DNA of 64,000 nucleotides from Taklimakanibacter albus (GTDB lineage Bacteria; Pseudomonadota; Alphaproteobacteria; Rhizobiales; Aestuariivirgaceae): positions 1 through 64,000 of the forward strand of contig NZ_JAENHL010000004.1 in the NCBI RefSeq assembly GCF_016595235.1. The letters are read 5' to 3'. Shown piece by piece: positions 50,915-59,866 of the stretch; the first letter of the stretch is position 1; each line of letters begins with the position of its first letter. The notes below the pieces were generated by a model. That model worked only from the letters and a program-made list of their open reading frames with translations, did no database searches and was not told the DNA's origin. A program made the position numbers and the translations under genes.

Positions 50915-51198
50915 GAGGCACCTTGAGATTGATTCCGGTCCTCAGAACTAGCCGGAATAGATTCAAGAGTCTTTATCCCGGCGTGTCGCGGGGCGACATC
51001 ACAACGATTTGATATTTCGCGATTATTACGTGTGGAGATGGTGGCGCGGCGGCCAGAGCAGGAAGGCTCGCGCAGATCGACAACAGCACATTCGGCGGGT
51101 AGCTCGGGGCTCTTGGCCCATACACCATCCTCCAACTGGACAATATGCCCCTACGGCAGTCGGGTGTATAGTGAAGCTTCTCTCGATGGGAGGACAGC
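50915..51198. other. Intergenic region without a convincing gene
   Basis: A 284-base stretch between divergent genes (L,D-transpeptidase and the NTF2-like gene). Several short frames are open but none has a ribosome binding site or recognisable product. Promoters for both neighbours are expected here; no consensus was strong enough to mark. A CTTCTC-type segment before the NTF2-like start supplies TGGGAGGA as its ribosome binding site. Confidence 0.4.
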
Positions 51199-52104
51199 AT
51201 GGCGACCAGGATCGTAAACGACGTGAGGTCCCATTACCGCGCCTGGGACGAAGGCAAGGGCACGACGAGCGAACGCTTCCTCGAGCTCTTGGCCGACGAT
51301 GCGACCTTCCGGTCGATCGGCGGCGGCGCGAAGGTCATGGAGTTCACCCGCTCCCACAAGGCCAAGGACAATGTCCGCGCCTATTTCGCCGAGCTGGCGC
51401 GTGATTGGCAGATGCTCTTCTACAATGTCAGCACGCTTCTGGTGCAGGACGACACCATCGCGGTCGTCTGCGAATGCGCCTGGAAGCACAAGCACACCGG
51501 CAAGACCGTCCACACGCCGAAGCTCGACGTCATCCGCATCAAGGACGGCAAGATCGTCGACTTCTACGAGTTCTTCGACAATCACCAGGCATTTTCCGCC
51601 TGCTCCACCGAAGGCGTGTGCTCGGCCCCCGCCGATCCGACGCCCTTCAACGGCACCGGCCCATCGCGTCTCGAGACCGGCATCACCGTCGCGACACGCG
51701 CCAATGTGAAAACGCTCAAGCATCTCTATGCGCAATGGGCTGAGACGAAAGGCGCCAGCGCGCAATCGATCATGGAGATTCTCGCCCCCAATGTCGTCTG
51801 GGGCTCGCTCTCGGCCGGCGCCTATCCCCTGGCTTTTCTGCGCACAGGCCGCAGCCGCGACGAGGTGGGCGACTATTTTCGCGGCCTCGCCGAAAGCTTC
51901 TCGATGAACTATTACGACGCGAGGGAGTATGTCGCCGCCGGCCCCTATGTGCTGATGCTGGGCGAAGTCTCTTTCACCAACAAGATAACCGGCAAGTCCT
52001 TCGTGTCGCCCAAGGCCGATCTCTGGCGCTTCGCCGGCGGCAAGGTGGTGGAGTTCTACGAGTATTTCGACACGGCCGCGGTGATGGCGACGACGAACGA
52101 CTAG
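51199..52104 (+). CDS. Tandem NTF2/SnoaL-like protein
   Basis: A 301-aa protein of two NTF2-like domains in one chain. Each half has the fold's pattern: RVNDVRSHYRAWDEG-type helix, a mid strand (IRIKDGKIVDFYEFFDNHQA in the first, LWRFAGGKVVEFYEYFDTAA in the second) and matched lengths. SnoaL-like domains bind small hydrophobic ligands or act as cyclases or dehydratases; no catalytic set could be assigned. No signal peptide is seen. It is convergent with the FecR-like gene, overlapping it by four bases at the stops. Confidence 0.82.
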   Translation: MATRIVNDVRSHYRAWDEGKGTTSERFLELLADDATFRSIGGGAKVMEFTRSHKAKDNVRAYFAELARDWQMLFYNVSTLLVQDDTIAVVCECAWKHKHTGKTVHTPKLDVIRIKDGKIVDFYEFFDNHQAFSACSTEGVCSAPADPTPFNGTGPSRLETGITVATRANVKTLKHLYAQWAETKGASAQSIMEILAPNVVWGSLSAGAYPLAFLRTGRSRDEVGDYFRGLAESFSMNYYDAREYVAAGPYVLMLGEVSFTNKITGKSFVSPKADLWRFAGGKVVEFYEYFDTAAVMATTND

Positions 52105-52961
52105 CGCTCTCTCGGCAACCACCCCTTCCCCAGAGCCACAATAAGGCCGGCTACCGTTTCGTTTTGCGGCAGCGCCCGCAATTGGCGGACCGCCTCGAAG
52201 CGCCAGGCGCCGTTATCGCGACCAGCGATCCACACAGCGGCGATCTCACCATTCGTGTCGCGCGCCTTGACCTTGTCCGGCACCTTCGGCAATGCCTTCT
52301 TCACCTCGAAGGCGACGCGCAGTTTGCGCTTCTTGGCATCGATGATCGTCACCGCAAATTTGCTGGCTGCCATCGCATCGGCGGTGATCGTGATCTCACG
52401 TGCGTCCTGGGTAAGGGTCTTGCCATTGCCGATCTTCACGCTGAACGGCCCCTCACCGCCGGTCCAGTCCAAGCGTATCGGCTCGCCGCCGGCTAGGATA
52501 TAATTGCGCCCGCGCACCGCGAGCGGCACCTTGATCGCCTCCCCGGTCTCGGCGCCTTTCGACACCAGCACCGAGAAGGAATCGTCGTCCCCTCTTCCGG
52601 CCAGGATGGCGACGATCTGCTCGATGATGGTGAACGAGTCATCGCCGCTCGCCATCTCGCCGGCGATGTCCTTGCGCATGAGCTTGCCGGAGATGACGAG
52701 ATTGCCCTCGCGCGCCAGACTCAACGTGATCTTGCTCGTCTCGTCGCGGATGAAGACGGAATCACCGTCAAAGATCGGCATCAGGAGCTTGGGCTGGAGC
52801 TCGACGCCTTTGCGCACCACGACGGTGCCCTTTTCGGCGTCAGCGCCTTTCAGCTCATAGGCCATGATGTAACCGGCCGGCCGGACGTCCTGGGCCTGCG
52901 ACGGCGCCACCGTGATGAGAACACCCAGAACGATCAGAAGATAAGCGAGTACCCGCGCCAC
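52101..52961 (-). CDS. Secreted FecR-like protein, unknown function
   Basis: A 286-aa exported protein with a signal peptide (VLAYLLIVLGVLITVAPSQA, cleavage near QAQ-DVR). Residues 40-115 (VVVRKGVELQPKLLMPIFDG, then DSVFIRDETSKITLSLAREG) resemble the FecR sensor strand pattern. The rest is beta-rich (VKIGNGKTLTQDAREITITA) and might be an Ig-like domain. The GTG start at 52961 has AGGAG six bases upstream, inside the end of the CHASE2 gene, so the two are translated together. A regulatory or ligand-binding role next to CHASE2 is inferred. Confidence 0.65.
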   Translation of the reverse strand: MARVLAYLLIVLGVLITVAPSQAQDVRPAGYIMAYELKGADAEKGTVVVRKGVELQPKLLMPIFDGDSVFIRDETSKITLSLAREGNLVISGKLMRKDIAGEMASGDDSFTIIEQIVAILAGRGDDDSFSVLVSKGAETGEAIKVPLAVRGRNYILAGGEPIRLDWTGGEGPFSVKIGNGKTLTQDAREITITADAMAASKFAVTIIDAKKRKLRVAFEVKKALPKVPDKVKARDTNGEIAAVWIAGRDNGAWRFEAVRQLRALPQNETVAGLIVALGKGWLPRER

Positions 52962-52970
52962 GATCGGCTC

Positions 52971-54341
52971 CTAATGCGTCTTGAGCATGGAGCGCCAGCC
53001 CTTGCCGTGGCTCCAGTCATAGATGATGCCCGCTAGTGAATCGAAGAACTTGTGCAGGATGAACAGCGTGAGCGTGACCGCGATGATGCGGATGGCGACC
53101 TCAAAGCCAAACAGGCGCGACAGGATCAAGGCCACGGCGACCGTGATGAGGCCGGCGATGAAGGCCGAGGGTGCCAGCTGGAAATTGTAGGAGATGAAGG
53201 CCAGCACCGCAAAAATGGCTACCGCGATGAGGATCTCCACCAGGGGCGAGGCCTCGGGCATGGTGGCCATGGCGGTTGCGGCAGCAATGGTATTGGCGAG
53301 GATCACTGCGCCCGGCTGCGAGCCGAGCGGTGTCGCATAGACGTCATGCGAATTGGCGTGAGTGACGCCGATGACCACGACGCGATCCCGGAAGGCGTCC
53401 GGGTGGATATCGCCGGCCGTCGAAGCTTTCCCGCCTTCGTAGCGCACCAGCGCCCAGGCCGGAATCTGCTTGAACACCGGCATCTGCACGCCTCTGAAGT
53501 CGATCGTCTTGGCGCTCGCCTCATCGGTATCAGCGTTGAACATGTATTGGATGGCGACATCCGACGACAATCGATGCGGCCAGACGCTGGGCTCCGCCTC
53601 GATGCGCTTGCAGCGCCGGTCGACCTGCTCGCCGAGGAACTGCCGGAGATCGCCCGTGCGGTCGCCTTCGGGATCGAATTTCGCGGCGGCGACGAGTGCC
53701 GGGGATGGATAGGTCACGCCGTCGGCGCCCTCGCACAAAGTCTGCCAGAGCCTGAGCCGGCGGACGATGCGATCGGCCGAGAGCGGCGTCAGCACGCTGA
53801 CCCAGACGGCCTTGCCGGTCTCCGTGAAGAGACTGTCATAAGGCGTCGAGTTGGTCATGGTCGGCGTGCGCTCCGGCTGATCGGCGCTGACGCTGCCGGC
53901 GCGAAAGCTCCTGACGAACATCAAGGGCGGATCGCCCAAAGCTGAGCTGCGGATGGCTTCGGCGAGAGCGGGGTCGGCCGGCGTCGTCGCATCCTCGGGC
54001 GCCAGATCGATATCGACGACGACGGCGCTGGCGCCGCCGGCTTCGGCGGTCCGGATCAGCTCGGCCAGGGCCGCATGCGGGGTGATCGGCGGCCCGCCCC
54101 AATTCGCCATGGTCTCGTCGTCGATCTTAATGAGCGTGACGGGCAATGAATTCTTGGCGGCGCCCGACAGGGCCGCGGAAATCTCGATGATACGGTCGGT
54201 CTCGGTGAAGCTCTTATAGGCCGTGGTGATGCTCTTGCCGCCGCCCAGCAATGTGAGCAGCGCGACCAGCACGGCGGTGAGGATCGCCCACAGCCAGCGC
54301 GGCCAGCTTCGAAAAAAACCTGCCTTCGTTCCGCCCGCCAT
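52971..54341 (-). CDS. CHASE2-domain membrane protein without output domain
   Basis: A 456-aa protein. One N-terminal helix (WLWAILTAVLVALLTLLGGG) anchors a large extracytoplasmic CHASE2 domain (about 40-350): VTLIKIDDETMANWGGPPIT, GASAVVVDIDLAPED and FRDRVVVIGVTHANSHDVYA are its landmark segments, the last matching the typical VFIG(T/A)...D..pTP end. Three C-terminal helices follow. CHASE2 normally feeds a kinase, cyclase or GGDEF domain, but here the protein ends after the helices. It is nine bases upstream of the FecR-like gene and so is co-expressed with it. Confidence 0.85.
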   Translation of the reverse strand: MAGGTKAGFFRSWPRWLWAILTAVLVALLTLLGGGKSITTAYKSFTETDRIIEISAALSGAAKNSLPVTLIKIDDETMANWGGPPITPHAALAELIRTAEAGGASAVVVDIDLAPEDATTPADPALAEAIRSSALGDPPLMFVRSFRAGSVSADQPERTPTMTNSTPYDSLFTETGKAVWVSVLTPLSADRIVRRLRLWQTLCEGADGVTYPSPALVAAAKFDPEGDRTGDLRQFLGEQVDRRCKRIEAEPSVWPHRLSSDVAIQYMFNADTDEASAKTIDFRGVQMPVFKQIPAWALVRYEGGKASTAGDIHPDAFRDRVVVIGVTHANSHDVYATPLGSQPGAVILANTIAAATAMATMPEASPLVEILIAVAIFAVLAFISYNFQLAPSAFIAGLITVAVALILSRLFGFEVAIRIIAVTLTLFILHKFFDSLAGIIYDWSHGKGWRSMLKTH

Positions 54342-54416
54342 GTGCCGGCACTTGCCTCAGCCTTCAAACAGGATCCGGGCCGGCAGTCGTCTGCCGGCCC
54401 GTCCTAGTGTCAGAGA

Positions 54417-55442
54417 TCAATCCTCTTCAGCCGGATCGTCCTTGGTGCCCGGACGGTCGAAGAAGGCCTTCACGGCGTCGAACATCACGCCTTTGGTCGT
54501 CTTCTCGTCGCCCTTCTTCCAGATCGCCTCGAACTTCTCCTTGTTCTCCTGGAAGTTCTCGAGGCGGGAGGCCGCATTGGCCGGATACATCTGCGCGATC
54601 AAGGCGCGGTCGCCCGCCGAGATCTGCGAGTTGGGCTCCGGCACGAAGCACTTGCTCTTGGCGCCCTTCTTGTAGAAATCGGCCGGGAACTGATAGAGCA
54701 TGACCGAGGTCTTATCGAACTTGGTCAGCTGCAGATCCTCGCCCGAGGCCTGGCGCAGGTTCCAGTCGATGGTCTCCTTGGTCCAGTTGTTCGGCGGGCC
54801 TTCCAGATAGCTGTAGATCAGGTTCCAGTTATATTCGTTGTCGCAGCCGCCTTTCGGATTCTGGTGCTCATGCTCGATGCCGAGCGCATGGCCGAATTCG
54901 TGACGGATGGTGCCGATCTCATAGTCCGACAGCTGGTCCGGCGTCACATTCATGAAACCGCCGAGATTGAGCGAGGGCTCTTTCTGATCGACGAAGACCA
55001 CGCTGTTCTGGCCGAGCTGTGACCAGTAGCCGTCCTGGCTGAACGACACGCGGATCTGCATCTCCTTGCCGTTCTCGGGCTGGCAGGTGCGCCGCTTGCC
55101 GGCCTTGCCGAAGTCGAAGCGGACGGAATTGTCTTCCGCCTGCCACTCCTTGGCGACATTGGCGACGACTTCACGCAGCGCCTGGCTGCCTTCCAGGAAG
55201 CACACGCGGATCTTGGGATAGTTGGCGCCCCACAGCGTGCTGTTGCGGTAGATGCCCTTCGATTGATCGGAATCGTCGAGCTTGTTCAGCGCCGCCTGAT
55301 ACTGCTTGATGCGCTTGATGTACTTGTCCGGCAAGCCGTCGCGCGCCAGCAGCGGATTCTTCTCCGCTGCGACCGCGCCGGAAGCCGCCGCGACGGCCAA
55401 AGCCGATGCGATGATCCATTTAGAAACGCCTAACGCCGCCAT
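54417..55442 (-). CDS. Secreted metzincin-type metalloprotease (copy 1)
   Basis: A 341-aa exported protease. Signal peptide: KWIIASALAVAAASGAVAA. The zinc motif HEFGHALGIEHEH at 181-193 fits HExxHxxGxxH (ligands H181, H185, H191, catalytic E182). A methionine turn follows in KTSVMLYQFPADFY, with the tyrosine of astacin-like enzymes. Upstream LDDSDQSKGIYRNSTLWGAN and CFLEGSQ, and a cysteine pattern, are shared with the two neighbouring copies. ATG 55442 has AAGGAG upstream. Secreted into the periplasm or outside; substrate unknown. Confidence 0.88.
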   Translation of the reverse strand: MAALGVSKWIIASALAVAAASGAVAAEKNPLLARDGLPDKYIKRIKQYQAALNKLDDSDQSKGIYRNSTLWGANYPKIRVCFLEGSQALREVVANVAKEWQAEDNSVRFDFGKAGKRRTCQPENGKEMQIRVSFSQDGYWSQLGQNSVVFVDQKEPSLNLGGFMNVTPDQLSDYEIGTIRHEFGHALGIEHEHQNPKGGCDNEYNWNLIYSYLEGPPNNWTKETIDWNLRQASGEDLQLTKFDKTSVMLYQFPADFYKKGAKSKCFVPEPNSQISAGDRALIAQMYPANAASRLENFQENKEKFEAIWKKGDEKTTKGVMFDAVKAFFDRPGTKDDPAEED

Positions 55443-55491
55443 TCACTCAGTCTCCTTCGCGTTTGAATTGAGGTCGGGTTTAGTCAAAAAG

Positions 55492-56517
55492 CTACTGTCC
55501 GTCATCAGGGTCGTCAGCGGTGCCCTTGCGCTCGAAGAACGCCTTGACGAAATCGATCATCACACCCTTGCGGCCCTGATCGCCGGCTTTCGCGACGATG
55601 GCCTCGAGGGCCTGCTTGTTCTTCTCGAACGCCTCCATCCGTGCCGACGCCTGGGTCGGATACATATGCGCCAGCGTCCCGTGGTCGGCGGCCGAGATAT
55701 CATCATTCGGATGGCCGGCGAAGCACGGACTGTCTGAACCCTTAAGATAGAACCTGTCCGAGAATGAATAGAGCATGACTGACTTCGGGTCGAAGTCCGT
55801 CATCTTGAGATCGTCGCCGAAATAGGTCTGCATGTTGAAGTCGATGGTCTGCTTGTCCCAGTTGTTGGGCGGACCGCTCAGATACTTGTTGATGAAATCC
55901 CAGTTGAACTCGTTCTGGCAGCCGCCGGCGGGGCTCTGATGCTCATGCAGCAGACCCAGAGCATGGCCGAATTCATGCAGGATGATGCCGCGTATATCGC
56001 CCTGGGCCAGCTCCTCGGGCTTGAACTTGTCGAAGCCGGAGAGATTGAGCGAGGCCTCCTCCTGTTTGGCATAGACGACGGCGTTCTGGCCTATATGCGA
56101 CCAGTAGCCGGGCTGGTCGTAGGAGATGCGGATCTGATTCTCGCGCCCGGAAGCGGCTTCGCATTGGCGCGGCGCGTCGGCCTTGCCGAAATCGAGCTTG
56201 AGCCCGACCTCGTCGGTGACCCACTGATTGGCCACCCGGGCGACCGCGGCATTGGTCTCGGGGTTTCCGCCGAAGAAGCAGACGCGCAGCTTCGGATAGG
56301 TCGGGGCCCACACCGTCATGGTCGAGTACATGCCGCGGGCAGCGTCGGAATCATCCAATGATTCCAAATTCTTCATATGCTCGGCGATGCGCTTGAGATG
56401 CTCCTTGGGAAGGCCCGCGCCAATACCTCGGGGATCATGGGCCTGGGCCTGGCCTGACAAACAGACTGCCGCTATGGCCATGGTACCGACGACCCTGGCC
56501 AGCCTCTTAACCGACAT
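55492..56517 (-). CDS. Secreted metzincin-type metalloprotease (copy 2)
   Basis: A 341-aa paralogue of copy 1 with a signal peptide (RVVGTMAIAAVCLSGQAQA). The zinc motif HEFGHALGLLHEH is again at 181-193, complete, and the Met-turn is KSVMLYSFSDRFY. Shared landmarks: SLDDSDAARGMYSTMTVWAP, KLRVCFFGG, and a C-terminal helical tail (GVMIDFVKAFFERKGTADDP). The ATG at 56517 has AGGGAG seven bases upstream. It lies 49 bases before copy 1 on the same strand, so the two are likely co-transcribed. Confidence 0.88.
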   Translation of the reverse strand: MSVKRLARVVGTMAIAAVCLSGQAQAHDPRGIGAGLPKEHLKRIAEHMKNLESLDDSDAARGMYSTMTVWAPTYPKLRVCFFGGNPETNAAVARVANQWVTDEVGLKLDFGKADAPRQCEAASGRENQIRISYDQPGYWSHIGQNAVVYAKQEEASLNLSGFDKFKPEELAQGDIRGIILHEFGHALGLLHEHQSPAGGCQNEFNWDFINKYLSGPPNNWDKQTIDFNMQTYFGDDLKMTDFDPKSVMLYSFSDRFYLKGSDSPCFAGHPNDDISAADHGTLAHMYPTQASARMEAFEKNKQALEAIVAKAGDQGRKGVMIDFVKAFFERKGTADDPDDGQ

Positions 56518-56687
56518 GCACAACTCCCTGTTGATCCCCTCCGAGGGCTAGACGAATCTACCACACAGAGGCGAAGCGACAAAATAGGTTATCGTTGCGG
56601 AAGGTGGTGAAACTGAGATCATACGGCGTCAAACTCGGTGCGAACTCAAGGCTGGCCGGAGGGCCTGAAAAGTTGCAAAATGGCGCT

Positions 56688-56927
56688 ATGGAGTTACGCG
56701 ACATCGAATCCTGCCTGCCGCCGAGGCTTCATACCTTCAGCCGGCAAGTGCTGGAGATTTATCTTCATGGCCATATGACCACCGAAGAATTCCGCCGCTG
56801 GTTCCACATGCCGAACTCCGACTACCTGATGCTCGGCGACTGCATCGCCCAGAAGGTCGATCCACATTATATCCCGGAGGCCAAGCTTCCACCCTCCATC
56901 ACGCTCAGGCCCAACAACACATTCTGA
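56688..56927 (+). CDS. Small hypothetical protein between metalloprotease copies
   Basis: Not recognised. A 79-aa product (MELRDIESCLPPRLHTFSRQ, then VLEIYLHGHMTTEEFRRWFH), partly helical with one cysteine. Its ATG at 56688 has no strong ribosome binding site; an in-frame start at 56595 would add 31 residues. It is on the strand opposite to the proteases and ends ten bases from the third copy. Could be an immunity or regulatory protein, or not a gene. Confidence 0.4.
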   Translation: MELRDIESCLPPRLHTFSRQVLEIYLHGHMTTEEFRRWFHMPNSDYLMLGDCIAQKVDPHYIPEAKLPPSITLRPNNTF

Positions 56928-56937
56928 AGCCTCTGGG

Positions 56938-57906
56938 CTACGGCTTTCCGAAAACCGTCTTCATCAGAGCGCGCGCGGCGCGCCCTTTTTCGCCGGCAGG
57001 AATGAGCTTCTGAAGCGCGGCCTTGTTCTTCTCGAACGCCGCCCGTCGCGCCTTCTTACTTGCCGGATACATGCTCACGACCGCCTTCCGGTCCAGTTCG
57101 GTGATTTCGCTATTATACTGCTTCACGAAGCACGGGCTCGCGGCGCCCTTTAGAAAGAACTTCTCGGGGAGCGGCGAGAGCATGATGGATTTCGCGTCAA
57201 AGTCGACGCCAACGACATCGGCGCCTGTCATCTTCTCGTACCAGCCGAGTTCAACGGGAAGGATTAGCCCTCCGCCCGTGAGGTACGACGTTATGTAGTT
57301 CCAGTCGAATTCCTTCTCGCACACGCCATTGGGATTCTGATGTTCCTCGAGCAGTCCCAGGGCATGACCGAACTGATGCAGGATCGAGCCGCGCTCCTTC
57401 CCCTCCCGCAGTTTGTCAGGCGCGATCTTGTTGAAGCCTTCCAGATTGAGAGAGGCATCATTCTGCCCGGCAAAAACGACGGCGTTTTTGCCGAAATGGG
57501 ACCACTCTCCCGGTTGCTCATAGGAGATGCGAATCTGGTTTTCGCGCTTACCGGCCTTCCCGCATCGGCGCGGCTTGTCCGCCTTACCGAAATCGAAACT
57601 CAGACCGGCATCCGCGTTGGTCCATTGTCCCGCTATTTCGGCGACAGTGGCATTGGTCGCATCGGAGCCGCCAAAGAAGCACACCCTGAGTTTCCCATAG
57701 CTCGGCGGCCAGACCGAGAATCCCGCGTAAAAGGCCCGGGAAGCATCGGAATTACCCAATGATTCTAATATATTCGTCTTTTCTTTCAGGCGCTTGAGAT
57801 GATCCTGGGAGACGCCGCCGGAGAATAAATGCAGGTCCTCCGCCGCGGCCTGGCCGCACATCAGAGCCGCAACAATGACAACCGGGGCCAAGCTCAGGCG
57901 GGGCAT
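56938..57906 (-). CDS. Metzincin-like pseudo-protease (copy 3, active site lost)
   Basis: A 322-aa secreted paralogue of copies 1 and 2, signal peptide APVVIVAALMCGQAAA. Shared landmarks: SLGNSDASRAFYAGFSVWPP, KLRVCFFGG, RENQIRISYEQPGEWSHFGK. The zinc region reads HQFGHALGLLEEH at 177-189: the catalytic glutamate is Q178 and the third zinc ligand is E187. The Met-turn becomes KSIMLSPLPEKFF, lacking the usual tyrosine. It should fold but not cleave peptides, and may bind zinc poorly. ATG 57906 has AGGGAG upstream; a long in-frame extension to 58068 is unlikely. It is followed by a gap before the intact copies. Confidence 0.85.
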   Translation of the reverse strand: MPRLSLAPVVIVAALMCGQAAAEDLHLFSGGVSQDHLKRLKEKTNILESLGNSDASRAFYAGFSVWPPSYGKLRVCFFGGSDATNATVAEIAGQWTNADAGLSFDFGKADKPRRCGKAGKRENQIRISYEQPGEWSHFGKNAVVFAGQNDASLNLEGFNKIAPDKLREGKERGSILHQFGHALGLLEEHQNPNGVCEKEFDWNYITSYLTGGGLILPVELGWYEKMTGADVVGVDFDAKSIMLSPLPEKFFLKGAASPCFVKQYNSEITELDRKAVVSMYPASKKARRAAFEKNKAALQKLIPAGEKGRAARALMKTVFGKP

Positions 57907-58091
57907 ATTCAACTCCCTGTAGACCGACCTATCGCAACGGAAAGCGATGAAACTGGATAACAATATGTCCAATTCACCGCAAGGCGCCGGCCTGATGAAT
58001 TTGAGGAGCCTGCATCCCAGATACTGATCTTCCGCGCGCCGGAGGGAACTGTTATCGGTGCGTATCATCTTTTGAGCCTGTCGGAGTCCAC

Positions 58092-59138
58092 ATGGATATT
58101 AAGCCGGATGTCATCGCCGCGATTGGCAACACCCCCCTCATCAAACTGAAGAAGGCCTCGGAGCTCACCGGCTGCACCATCCTGGGCAAGGCCGAATTCA
58201 TGAATCCGGGCCAGTCGGTGAAGGACCGCGCCGCGCTGTTCATCATCAAGGACGCGATCGCCAAGGGCCAGTTGCGCCCGGGCGGCACCATCGTCGAAGG
58301 CACCGCCGGCAATACAGGCATCGGTCTTGCGGTGGTCGCCAACGCCATGGGCTTCAAGACCGTCATCGTCATTCCGGTGACTCAGAGCCAGGAGAAGAAA
58401 GACACCCTCCGTCTCCTGGGCGCCGAGCTCGTCGAAGTACCGGCCGTTGCGTATAAGAACCCCAACAACTACGTGAAATATTCCGGCCGCCTCGCCGAAA
58501 CCCTGGCCAGGACATCGCCCAATGGCGCGATCTGGGCCAACCAGTTCGACAATGTCGCCAACCGCCAGGCCCATATCGAAACCACCGCGCAGGAGATCTG
58601 GAAGCAGACCGACGGCAAGGTCGACGGCTTCGTCTCGGCGGTGGGCTCGGGCGGCACGCTGGGCGGCGTCTCGGACGGTCTCAAGGCCAAGAACAAGAAT
58701 ATCCGCATCGCGCTCGCCGATCCCCTCGGCGCCGCCCTCTACAGCTACTACACGACGGGCGAGCTCAAGGCGGAAGGCTCCTCTATCACCGAAGGCATCG
58801 GCCAGGGCCGCATCACCAAGAACATCGAGGGCGCCAAGGTCGACGACGCCTTCCAGATCACCGATCAGGAAGCCATCCCGCTCGTCTTCGATCTCCTGAA
58901 GGACGAAGGCCTCTGCCTTGGCGGCTCGACCGGCATCAACGTCGCGGGCGCCATCCGCCTCGCCCGGCAGATGGGCCCCGGCCACACGATCGTCACGCTG
59001 CTGTGCGACTACGGCACGCGCTACCAGTCGAAACTCTTCAACCCGGAATTCCTGCGCGAGAAGGGCCTGCCGGTGCCCGAATGGCTCGAGGAGCGCATCG
59101 CCCATGTGCCGACGGTGTTCGAGGATGTGAGCGCCTGA
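58092..59138 (+). CDS. Cysteine synthase family protein (PLP)
   Basis: A 348-aa fold-type II PLP enzyme. NPGQSVKDRAA carries the Schiff-base lysine (K44 or so), EGTAGNTGIGLAVVANAMGF the substrate loop and VGSGGTLGGVSDGLK the phosphate-binding glycines. It belongs to the cysteine synthase/cystathionine beta-synthase group that adds sulfide to O-acetylserine; the N terminus (MDIKPDVIAAIGNTPLIKLK) and length point to the CysK2/CBS-like branch. It starts an operon with an alanyl-tRNA editing gene (one-base overlap), a sulfurtransferase and an M29 peptidase. Confidence 0.88.
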   Translation: MDIKPDVIAAIGNTPLIKLKKASELTGCTILGKAEFMNPGQSVKDRAALFIIKDAIAKGQLRPGGTIVEGTAGNTGIGLAVVANAMGFKTVIVIPVTQSQEKKDTLRLLGAELVEVPAVAYKNPNNYVKYSGRLAETLARTSPNGAIWANQFDNVANRQAHIETTAQEIWKQTDGKVDGFVSAVGSGGTLGGVSDGLKAKNKNIRIALADPLGAALYSYYTTGELKAEGSSITEGIGQGRITKNIEGAKVDDAFQITDQEAIPLVFDLLKDEGLCLGGSTGINVAGAIRLARQMGPGHTIVTLLCDYGTRYQSKLFNPEFLREKGLPVPEWLEERIAHVPTVFEDVSA

Positions 59139-59854
59139 TGACCACCCTGCTCTTTCGCGACGACGCCTATCTCAAATCCTGCGCCGCCAAGGTCGTCGGC
59201 ATCAATGAGCGCGGCGGCATCCTGCTCGACCAGACGGTCTTCTACGCCACCGCCGGCGGCCAGCCGGGTGACAAGGGTAGCCTGAGCATCGACGGCACGG
59301 TCGTTCCGATCGCCACCACCGTCTATGACGAGGCGAAGAATGTCGTGCATGTGCCGGCCGCTCCGGTGACGCTCGCCCAAGGCGCGCCCGTCACCGTGGC
59401 GCTCGACTGGGACAACCGCTACCGCAATATGCGCTGCCATTCGCTGATGCATCTGCTGTGCGCCGCGGTACCCTTCCCGGTCACCGGCAGTGCCTTGACC
59501 GAAGATGGCGGCCGCATCGATTTCGATATCCCGGAAGGCCACATCCCGGCCAAGGACGAGCTTGCCGCCAAGATCAACACCTGGATCACGGAGGATCATC
59601 CGATCACCACGCGCTGGATCGCCGAGGAAGAGCTCGACGCCAATCCCAATCTCGTGCGCACCTTGTGGGTGAAGCCGCCGCGCGGATCGGGGCGCATCCG
59701 TCTCGTCTCGATCGGCGAGAATGACAGTGTCGATCTGCAGCCCTGTGGCGGAACGCATTTGAAAGCGACGGGCGGCATCGGCGCGATCGCCGTCGTCAAG
59801 ATCGAAAACAAGGGCAAGATGAACCGCCGCATCAGGCTGGCCTTCGCATCGTAA
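59138..59854 (+). CDS. Alanyl-tRNA editing protein (AlaX type)
   Basis: A 238-aa stand-alone editing domain homologous to the C-terminal part of alanyl-tRNA synthetase. The zinc site is HSLMHLL and, towards the end, CGGTHLKATGGIG. It deacylates tRNA-Ala misloaded with serine or glycine. QTVFYATAGGQPGDKG is the typical first motif. Its ATG overlaps the stop of the cysteine synthase gene by one base. Serine accumulates when cysteine synthesis is impaired, which may explain the pairing; that is inference. Confidence 0.9.
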   Translation: MTTLLFRDDAYLKSCAAKVVGINERGGILLDQTVFYATAGGQPGDKGSLSIDGTVVPIATTVYDEAKNVVHVPAAPVTLAQGAPVTVALDWDNRYRNMRCHSLMHLLCAAVPFPVTGSALTEDGGRIDFDIPEGHIPAKDELAAKINTWITEDHPITTRWIAEEELDANPNLVRTLWVKPPRGSGRIRLVSIGENDSVDLQPCGGTHLKATGGIGAIAVVKIENKGKMNRRIRLAFAS

Positions 59855-59866
59855 CGGGAAAGAGTC

